Shown here: piece by piece, positions 8,751 through 14,167 of the stretch
Numbering within the stretch: the first letter of the stretch is position 1
Layout: each line of letters begins with the position of its first letter
DNA from: Bacteroidales bacterium UBA6192
GTDB taxonomy: Bacteria > Bacteroidota > Bacteroidia > Bacteroidales > F082
DNA: 17,511 nucleotides
Assembly (NCBI GenBank): GCA_002422725.1
Contig: DITE01000050.1
Location: forward strand, 1 to 17,511
Reading direction: 5' to 3'
Notes under the pieces: model-generated
Told to the model about the DNA's origin: nothing
Seen by the model: the letters and a program-made list of their open reading frames with translations, nothing else
Database searches by the model: none
Translations under genes and position numbers: made by a program

Positions 8751-8814
8751 TTTGAATAGGCAATGTGTTCTAAAATATCAATAAAAAGCTGTCCCGTAAG
8801 GATGGCTTTTTTTG
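8751..8814 (+). repeat. mdh-tail repeat, copy 2
   Basis: Diverged copy of 7591-7654, including the GAATAG that in copy 1 encodes the final glutamate and stop of mdh. No mdh coding sequence precedes it here, only the last REP unit. Confidence 0.75.
8783..8813 (+). terminator. Second rho-independent terminator (duplicate of the mdh terminator)
   Basis: A 12-bp stem (8783-8794 with 8800-8811) closes a CGTAA loop and ends in seven T residues. Compared with the mdh terminator one G-C pair (7626/7646) is an A-T pair here (8787/8807), so the stem is kept. The strand-matched gene it would serve is missing; it would stop transcription running toward the minus-strand genes. Confidence 0.8.
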
Positions 8815-8967
8815 CTGGCAGGGGTAGTCACTGCTGGGCAGGAGGAAAAGTCCTTTTCTTCAGAATACAAGTTTTTACGTTTTTGAATGACTGGTTTTAA
8901 ACTGTACTATTTTTTGGGGAGCTTACAACACATTACCCTTCAGCACGAAATGCCTTTTTAGGCAAAT
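8815..8967. other. Intergenic gap with a small hairpin next to the barrel gene stop
   Basis: No gene is seen. A short stem TGCCT/AGGCA with a TTTT loop lies at 8951-8964, directly after the stop of the minus-strand barrel gene. It could be a weak terminator, but the stem is only 5 bp and the T run on the minus strand is poor. Confidence 0.35.
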
Positions 8968-9636
8968 TTAGTTTTGAGGAAAGATAAAACTAAGTGATAT
9001 ACTAAAAGTTGTGACATCATCTCCGAAGCCAAGTGCCGGTGTTACCACAAAGGTATTAGTTGGGGAAGTTTGAAAAATTAATGACAGTCCCAAGGAAAAT
9101 ACCGTGGTATTAAAGCTTTCAGTATCTGACTCAGTAGAATCTTCGAATTTAAGTTTGCCTGTAATATAATTGAATCCAATACTTGGCTGTATTTTCATTG
9201 CTTCAGAGGCTACAAACATACTATATAACGAAGCACCAATCGAAAAAGAATTAGCAATCATGTCTATGTTGTTATCTCTTAATGCTTTGTTAGAATAAAT
9301 TCCTCTCTGATATGAACCATTAAGGGCGAATGAGACGGGAATTCGCTCATCTTGTTTAACGATAAAATATGATGCAAGAGGGGAAATAGTTGTGGCATTT
9401 AAGTCTTCCTCTAAAAATTGTTGGTCAAAAGTAAATCTTCCAACGTAAATGCCAATGTCAAGGACTCCTGAAAAAGAATATCCAACACCTCCACTAAAGC
9501 CGGATATATCATCATTTGTAGAGAACCCACCACTAATTTCAAATCCGTTTTGGCCTTTTTCCAAAAATAAACTTTGTGCCTTTGCTGAGATTATTATTAC
9601 AAAACACAAAATGAATGATAGTGTTATTTTTTTCAT
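8968..9636 (-). CDS. Outer-membrane beta-barrel-like protein
   Basis: A 222-residue exported protein. A clear signal peptide (MKKITLSFILCFVIIISAKA-Q) is followed by alternating glycine- and aromatic-rich strands (FEISGGFS, GFSGGVGYSFS, DIGIYVGRFTF) and a C-terminal strand TFSISLSFIFPQN ending close to a terminal aromatic. This fits an 8- to 10-strand outer-membrane barrel of the kind loosely called porin-family or OmpA-like barrel in Bacteroidota. No peptidoglycan-binding domain or plug is present and the role is unknown. It is the first gene of the AT-rich minus-strand half, stands alone, and has a 279-bp gap before the propeller lipoprotein gene. Confidence 0.75.
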   Translation of the reverse strand: MKKITLSFILCFVIIISAKAQSLFLEKGQNGFEISGGFSTNDDISGFSGGVGYSFSGVLDIGIYVGRFTFDQQFLEEDLNATTISPLASYFIVKQDERIPVSFALNGSYQRGIYSNKALRDNNIDMIANSFSIGASLYSMFVASEAMKIQPSIGFNYITGKLKFEDSTESDTESFNTTVFSLGLSLIFQTSPTNTFVVTPALGFGDDVTTFSISLSFIFPQN

Positions 9637-9674
9637 ATTTATTAATTATGAATGGTTTATGTTTATTTTCACAA

Positions 9675-9682
9675 CAAAGATG
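9675..9682 (-). promoter_or_regulatory. Possible -7 box for the barrel gene
   Basis: On the minus strand CATCTTTG matches seven of eight positions of TAnnTTTG, about 40 bp before the ATG. The imperfect match and lack of a clear -33 element keep this tentative. Confidence 0.3.
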
Positions 9683-9744
9683 TTGTTCGTTTTTCTCCTG
9701 TGAACGTATATGTCTATCATATTTCGTTTCGTGTTGTAAGAATA

Positions 9745-9910
9745 CTGACTTTCGTTTCCATAACCAATTGTAATCGTGTAATTTAAAATTTCCTAATTTG
9801 CAGATCATCGGTAGTCAGGGCAAATATATTGATTTGTTGTTGAATACGCTTCAACCCTTATTCTTGCCGGGTCTTTCCGACCACATGAACTCCTGAATAT
9901 TAGCAACAGT
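9745..9910. repeat. 165-bp intergenic repeat, copy A
   Basis: Aligns along its length with 11047-11211. Shared blocks include CGTTTCCATAAC, ATCGGTAGTC, GGGCAAAT, TTGAATACG and GAACTCCTGA. It lies just after the stop of the propeller lipoprotein gene and within the upstream region of the barrel gene. On the minus strand it keeps a broken version of a short reading frame that is open in copy B: here a stop follows GKTRQE and the frame resumes with GLKRIQQQI. Confidence 0.8.
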
Positions 9911-9915
9911 TATTT

Positions 9916-11028
9916 TTAGTTTGTCCAAGGTTCTTTGTCTTTAGCATTCGAAATCGTTTGACCATCATAAATGCTTAATCCTTGCCAACTTCCAAACCAA
10001 ACTTGTCCTTTATTATCTTCGAGAATACTTTGCGTTACATTGGAGGTCAAACCATCTTCCGTTGTGAATTGTTTGAAGTTATTACCATCATATCGGTAAA
10101 CTCCATAACCTTCAGCCGTAAACCAAATATTACCCAGATTGTCTTCATAAAAATTGTAAGTTTCTTCACCTGCAATAATTCCATCCTTGGTGAAGTTGGT
10201 GTAAGCTTTGCCATCAAATTTGCTCACACCGCCATAAAAAGTTCCAATCCAAATATTTCCTTGCTTGTCTTCTAAAATATCTGCAACATTATTATCGGTA
10301 AGTTCATTTTTAGCTGTTAAATGAATAAATTCTCCGTTTCTGTATTTGAAAATTCCATTTCCATCAGTGGCAAACCACATAGTTCCATTCTTGTCTTCTA
10401 GAATTTTAAAAACCAATTTGTGTGACAGCATAGACTTCTGATTTTCAACTATTGAATCAGGCAAAGAAAAAGGTATAAACTTCTCTCCGTCAAAATGACT
10501 AACTCCTCCAATCGATCCAATCCAAATGAGTCCGTTTTTGTCAATTGTTAAACCCCAAATTTCCTCATCATCACCTGGCAATCCTTCATTTTTCGAAAAT
10601 GTTCTAAATTTCTTACCATCGTATTTTATGAGTCCTTCGGATGTTCCGAACCATAAATTACCTGCTTTATCTTCTACAATCTCTAAAACCCTAAAATGAG
10701 GACTGACATCTGCAATTGTCATTTTTTCAAGTGTTTGACCATCATAGCGAATAATCCCATCTCCATTTGTTCCAAACCAATAGTTTCCATTTTTGTCTTG
10801 ATGCATTGTTCTTACAAACTCTCTTACCATTCCATTTAAGTTGGTGTGAATTTGAGGAAATGTCGTGTTTTGATTTAAAATTATTGATTGGGTGTTTACT
10901 TTATTTTCATTTATATCAGGAATAGATTTTTCTTGCACTTGTCCTGTACACGAAATGATTTGAATTGTCAGAAGAACTAAAATTAAATTCTTTGCTTTGA
11001 ATATCATCTTATCACTAATTTTTACCAT
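9916..11028 (-). CDS. Seven-repeat regulator-propeller lipoprotein
   Basis: A 370-residue protein whose N-terminus ends in a lipobox (IISC, Cys at about residue 27), so it is probably a lipoprotein; a second ATG eight codons in would also work. The rest is seven repeats of the two-component regulator propeller type, each with a D-K/N-x-G-x-x-W-F/I-G/A core followed by a YDG or FDG turn (for example NLWFGTSEGLIKYDG). Seven repeats make one complete propeller. In Bacteroidota such repeats usually form the periplasmic sensor of hybrid two-component systems, with two propellers and a kinase. Here there is only one, with no Y_Y_Y domain, membrane segment or kinase, so it is a free-standing binding or scaffold protein. 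The frame is intact. Its stop lies a few bases from repeat copy A, and copy B lies upstream. Confidence 0.85.
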   Translation of the reverse strand: MVKISDKMIFKAKNLILVLLTIQIISCTGQVQEKSIPDINENKVNTQSIILNQNTTFPQIHTNLNGMVREFVRTMHQDKNGNYWFGTNGDGIIRYDGQTLEKMTIADVSPHFRVLEIVEDKAGNLWFGTSEGLIKYDGKKFRTFSKNEGLPGDDEEIWGLTIDKNGLIWIGSIGGVSHFDGEKFIPFSLPDSIVENQKSMLSHKLVFKILEDKNGTMWFATDGNGIFKYRNGEFIHLTAKNELTDNNVADILEDKQGNIWIGTFYGGVSKFDGKAYTNFTKDGIIAGEETYNFYEDNLGNIWFTAEGYGVYRYDGNNFKQFTTEDGLTSNVTQSILEDNKGQVWFGSWQGLSIYDGQTISNAKDKEPWTN

Positions 11029-11046
11029 AATGTAGGTTTTATAATT

Positions 11047-11211
11047 CTGACTAACGTTTCCATAACTAATTGTTTTCGAGTAATTAACAATTTGCTAATT
11101 TGTAGATTATCGGTAGTCGGGCAAATTTATCAATTTGTTTTTGAATACGTTTCAGTCCTTGTTCATGCCGGGTCATTCCTGCCACTTGAACTCCTGATTA
11201 TTGGTTGCAGT
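11047..11211. repeat. 165-bp intergenic repeat, copy B
   Basis: Homologous to 9745-9910 in the same orientation. It contains the last 49 bp of the neighbouring 185-residue gene, whose final residues (RSSSGRNDPA) are encoded by the repeat. In another minus-strand frame (11084-11197) it is open for 37 codons (SGVQVAGMTRHEQGLKRIQK and on). The related frame in copy A is broken by a stop, and a 1-bp difference between the copies shifts the frame further on. Confidence 0.8.
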
Positions 11212-11720
11212 AATTTTACGTTCTTATTTAATGTCGCAATATAATAGTTTTTCTTTGTAAGAATCTTATTCGGAAAAGTATCAATAATTGTCTGTAAATC
11301 CAATAGTAAACATGTTATTGTAAATTCCTTTCCATTTTTTAATTTAAAAACTGAAAATTCATAAACATTCCAAGGTGTCCGATTACTCAATCCTGAGTGA
11401 TGATTGGTAATTGAATCAATATCGTCTATGCGAAATGAGACAGAATCCGCTCTATCTTTAATTGTAACATTTAATTCGTCAATTATTATTCTTTTTCTTT
11501 TGTCGTTCAGAAAGTAGCTGAAATGTAATCTAAATCCAACACTATAAAATAATCCCATGACAATCCAAATCATCAAAATCAGCACGAACGAAGCATTATC
11601 TTGTCCTTTAATCTCAGAGTATAAATAAATGCCTGGAGCAATCAGAAAGAACATCAAACTAATCCAAATGTAGTTTAGATGTTTCATTAAAGTCATTCTG
11701 TATATTTTTTCACCTTTCAT
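11163..11720 (-). CDS. Small membrane protein with a cytoplasmic PH-like tail (unknown function)
   Basis: A 185-residue protein. Two transmembrane segments form an N-terminal hairpin (near residues 16-34 and 44-64), followed by a strand-rich soluble part (RIIIDELNVTIKD, SFRIDDIDSITNH, EFSVFKLKNGKEFTITCLLL). This resembles bacterial PH-like domains behind a membrane hairpin, but the match is by appearance only. Starts at 11720, 11696 (MTLMKHL) and 11687 (MKHL) are all possible; the first is given as the longest. The C-terminal dozen residues come from repeat copy B, so the native end of the protein may have been replaced when the repeat arrived. It stands alone in its spacer-bounded unit. Confidence 0.65.
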   Translation of the reverse strand: MKGEKIYRMTLMKHLNYIWISLMFFLIAPGIYLYSEIKGQDNASFVLILMIWIVMGLFYSVGFRLHFSYFLNDKRKRIIIDELNVTIKDRADSVSFRIDDIDSITNHHSGLSNRTPWNVYEFSVFKLKNGKEFTITCLLLDLQTIIDTFPNKILTKKNYYIATLNKNVKLLQPIIRSSSGRNDPA

Positions 11721-11747
11721 ATCATTCGAAGCGGATTTTCATTCTTG

Positions 11748-11875
11748 CAACGTTTGATGGTAGCGTGTCGTGCGGGTTTGCGAAGTTGTCTCCTATCAGT
11801 TTACCACCGACCTTTTTTACGAGTCACAAACGCCCGCAACCCCCTGAAACCTGCATGCTCGCTGACCATATGTTG
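11748..11875. repeat. 128-bp imperfect palindrome, attC-like
   Basis: The outer arms begin CAACGTTTGATGGTAGCG and end CGCTGACCATATGTTG. The inner arms are GCGGGTTTG (11772-11780) and CAAACGCCCGC (11827-11837) around a T-rich centre. The whole can fold as one long bulged hairpin bounded by CAAC and GTTG, as integron attC sites are bounded by AAC and GTT. The canonical seven-base boxes RYYYAAC and GTTRRRY are not matched exactly. The element fills the gap between two unrelated minus-strand genes. Confidence 0.55.
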
Positions 11876-11901
11876 TAGGGAGTAGTTCTTAATTTTTCAA
11901 T

Positions 11902-12564
11902 CTATTGCATATTAGTCACCATTAAAAAAGTGAACATCATAAATCCACACATAAACATGATGAAATAGAGAAATTTGCTGATATCTTTAAGTTCTCGTCC
12001 TTCCTTCAATGCTAATTTTCTAAATCCTTTTGACACAAGTATCAATAAGCTAGTTAAAAAAACTAATCCTAATGCAGTAATTGCACCTTTTCCAATTGGG
12101 ATTCCATTTGAATCTCCTGTTGTGGATTTAAAAAAGTCCATAAAAAATAAAATATTCCATAACACTATTATTGCGACCGCAAATGGAGTTTTAATCGGAA
12201 ATCCACCTTGTTTTTGTCTCTCGGCTATAATTTCAGAGTCCTGAGGAGTTATCTCACTCGATGAATTATCCAAAAATCCAATCTGTTTAATTTGTCTGAT
12301 TACTTCATTTGGATTTTTAAAAGTCCAAAAAATCACTTTGTCCTTATACTTGGGTATCCTGTGGTTAATTTTAATTCCTTGTCCAATAATTGGCATCATG
12401 TAATAAGGTTCAATGGAAATTATATCTTCTGGTCTAAATACTAAATTACCTACAATTGTTGCATTTAAATCAAGTCGTACCTTTGTTACTTTCAAACTGG
12501 CAAATGGCCACGTCGCATTAGCCATTCCAATTCTTGCTCTGCCAGTAAAATTTAATTGTGTCAT
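11902..12564 (-). CDS. Membrane protein with PH-like N-terminus (unknown function)
   Basis: A 220-residue protein. The first 85 or so residues are soluble and strand-rich (ARIGMANATWPFASLKVTKV, LVFRPEDIISIEPY, GQGIKINHRI, KVIFWTF) in the manner of a bacterial PH-like domain. A charged linker follows, then three hydrophobic segments near residues 126-146, 160-178 and 196-218. The order is the reverse of its neighbour at 11163-11720, which has membrane segments first. No motif assigns a function. The gene is bounded by GTTGTAGGG (11872-11880) on its 3' side and the inverted CCCTACAAC (12608-12616) on its 5' side. The A-rich sequence before the ATG is typical of translation starts in this phylum. 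Confidence 0.7.
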   Translation of the reverse strand: MTQLNFTGRARIGMANATWPFASLKVTKVRLDLNATIVGNLVFRPEDIISIEPYYMMPIIGQGIKINHRIPKYKDKVIFWTFKNPNEVIRQIKQIGFLDNSSSEITPQDSEIIAERQKQGGFPIKTPFAVAIIVLWNILFFMDFFKSTTGDSNGIPIGKGAITALGLVFLTSLLILVSKGFRKLALKEGRELKDISKFLYFIMFMCGFMMFTFLMVTNMQ

Positions 12565-12613
12565 ATTTTATTCAATTGATAATTGTTTGCAGTCAGTTTT
12601 TTCTATGCCCTAC

Positions 12614-12921
12614 AACGAGTATATACACGCAAACCTAACAATATTTCCTTTCTATCTGCGTCCATCCGTTTAACTTTTATCACATTCGTAATCAATAATA
12701 TACACATTGATAAACGTTTGTAAACGTACCTTGCGTTAATTTCAATCCGTAAAGTTATGAAATCCAACAAATGATCACATGCAGACGAAAGGATTTAATA
12801 ATATTTTTCAACACCACATCTTAACGAACCGCTGTATACGAGGCCCGTATCCGCCAGATGGCGGATGATGTGAGAGGTGCACTCCGTCAGCTAACTACTG
12901 ACGGAGCCGGATGCTCGATTA
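12614..12921 (+). repeat. 300-bp direct repeat with group II intron-like 3' end, copy 1
   Basis: Nearly identical over its length to 16556-16853, from AACGAGTATATA to CTCGATTA, apart from scattered changes and about 10 extra bases near 12715 that create ACGTTTGTAAACGT. It fills the 367-bp gap between two minus-strand genes. No reading frame of note is seen in it. The rightmost 95 bp have the look of group II intron domains V and VI, and the right boundary of the repeat falls at the expected intron 3' end. Confidence 0.9.
12826..12920 (+). ncRNA. Degenerate group II intron domain V/VI-like tail, copy 1
   Basis: GAACCGCTGTATACG and then ATGTGAGAGG recall the paired strands of domain V in bacterial introns. 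CTCCGTCAG/CTGACGGAG is a perfect 9-bp domain VI-like hairpin, and the end reads TGCTCGATT. Domain V is not canonical: the stretch expected to hold its second strand is replaced by a palindrome around TCCGCCAGATGGCGGA. The base eighth from the end is G, where copy 2 has the expected bulged A, so this copy should not splice. No maturase or intron 5' end is nearby. Confidence 0.45.
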
Positions 12922-12931
12922 TCACACGTTG

Positions 12932-14167
12932 TTATTCTTTTCTCATCATTTTTATCGAAAACCATCCTAGCACTAAAATTATTAAACCCATTATTGTCCA
13001 AAGCCATATCATGTTTTTAAAAAGAGGGGCTGTCTCAGGCACTTTCTCTTTTTCTATTGTCATTTCGTCACCCATGTCTAATGTTGTTAAATTTATTGGA
13101 ACTTTGTCGGCAAAGCGGTCTAAATCATAATTTGGTCTTGGAGCTTTGTTATTACCGTATGTCAAAAAGTAGGAGGCATCTTCTGTAAAACGAGCAACTA
13201 ACTCATGGACATAACCCTTTATCTGTATTGTGTCAATAGACAAGGGTTGGTTGTCTTGGTTGTGAATTAAGATTTTGAGTCTTTGAACAGTCGTGCTACT
13301 GAATTTAAATTCATTTTTTTCAATCGAATTCAGTGTTGCAGATGTCAATGTACTGTAATTATACTTCCACCCTTTTTCTGTTTTGATGCTGTCGGTAAGA
13401 CACTTAATTGTTACTGGGCGGTAGTAGTCAAATGAACCATTAACAACAATTTTTAAATGACTTACTTTAACTGACATTTGTAATTCAATATCAATTTCAG
13501 TTTGCTTGGTTTCCCTATTTTCATTTACATTAAACTTACGGATAGTATAATTTTTGAATGCCCCATCTATAATTTCATACTGTGAAATTCTTGCAGAGGT
13601 CAGTTCAGGTTTTTCTTTGCTGTCAATACGTAGTCTGAAAAAGCGATACTTCGAACTTGGAAATGACAACTTAGTGAATTGAAAGTCCGTTATTTCGTTT
13701 TTTATTGATAAGATTCGGTAATTCTCAATGACCGTAAACCAGTCATTCTGATTTTGACTGCCTTCTAGTTTGATTTGCCAATCAAAATTGTTCTGCTTGA
13801 ATTCAAGCTTGATTTGATTGATTGCTTCAATTGTTGGAATTTCAAAAGTGAAATAATATCCCTTATCATTGTTAGAAGCGTTAAGAGTCGTAAACGAAAT
13901 ATCCTTATTTGATACTCTCTCATTTGCTATCCGAAGGAAATAAGGAGTTTCTAAGGTGTCATTATCTGCTGTTATTCCGAAGATTCTAATGTCTGTCAAG
14001 TCATTTGATGTTTTTCCGAAAACTTCGTCAGGCAGAATAATTTTATGCCATTGCTCTGAAATTCCCTTTAGTTCACGTCTGTAGCTATACTGCTCTATTT
14101 GTCCATAGATAAAAGAACAATTAAAGAGTAGCAGTATGCTTATAAGTTTAATTGTCGGTTTCATCAT
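12932..14167 (-). CDS. DUF3999-like exported membrane-anchored protein
   Basis: A 411-residue protein with a signal peptide (MKPTIKLISILLLFNCSFIYG-Q), a long strand-rich periplasmic region, and one C-terminal membrane segment (near residues 386-406, followed by KMMRKE). Three features fit the DUF3999 family as I know it: the Y-x-L-x-YGN block before the anchor (YFLTYGNNKAPRPNYDL), the middle section resembling discoidin-type sandwich repeats (IKLEGSQNQNDWFTV, YRFFRLRIDS), and the gene order. DUF3999 genes are commonly found beside DUF2339 genes. The start overlaps the end of the DUF2339 gene by 20 nt, so the two form an operon with coupled translation. ATGs at 14167 and 14164 are both usable. 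The function of the family is unknown; a periplasmic partner of the membrane protein is inferred. Confidence 0.8.
   Translation of the reverse strand: MMKPTIKLISILLLFNCSFIYGQIEQYSYRRELKGISEQWHKIILPDEVFGKTSNDLTDIRIFGITADNDTLETPYFLRIANERVSNKDISFTTLNASNNDKGYYFTFEIPTIEAINQIKLEFKQNNFDWQIKLEGSQNQNDWFTVIENYRILSIKNEITDFQFTKLSFPSSKYRFFRLRIDSKEKPELTSARISQYEIIDGAFKNYTIRKFNVNENRETKQTEIDIELQMSVKVSHLKIVVNGSFDYYRPVTIKCLTDSIKTEKGWKYNYSTLTSATLNSIEKNEFKFSSTTVQRLKILIHNQDNQPLSIDTIQIKGYVHELVARFTEDASYFLTYGNNKAPRPNYDLDRFADKVPINLTTLDMGDEMTIEKEKVPETAPLFKNMIWLWTIMGLIILVLGWFSIKMMRKE

Noticed and set aside
8951..8964. Strong terminator after the barrel gene
   Set aside because: The stem is only 5 bp and the T run on the transcribed strand is short; kept only as a weak hairpin in the gap entry.
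9982..10275. Plus-strand frame opposite the propeller lipoprotein
   Set aside because: It is an antisense shadow of the repeated propeller codons with no start context or protein features.
12614..12921. Full group II intron with maturase
   Set aside because: The element is about 300 bp, has no GTGCG-type 5' end and no reverse transcriptase frame; only the 3' tail resembles an intron.
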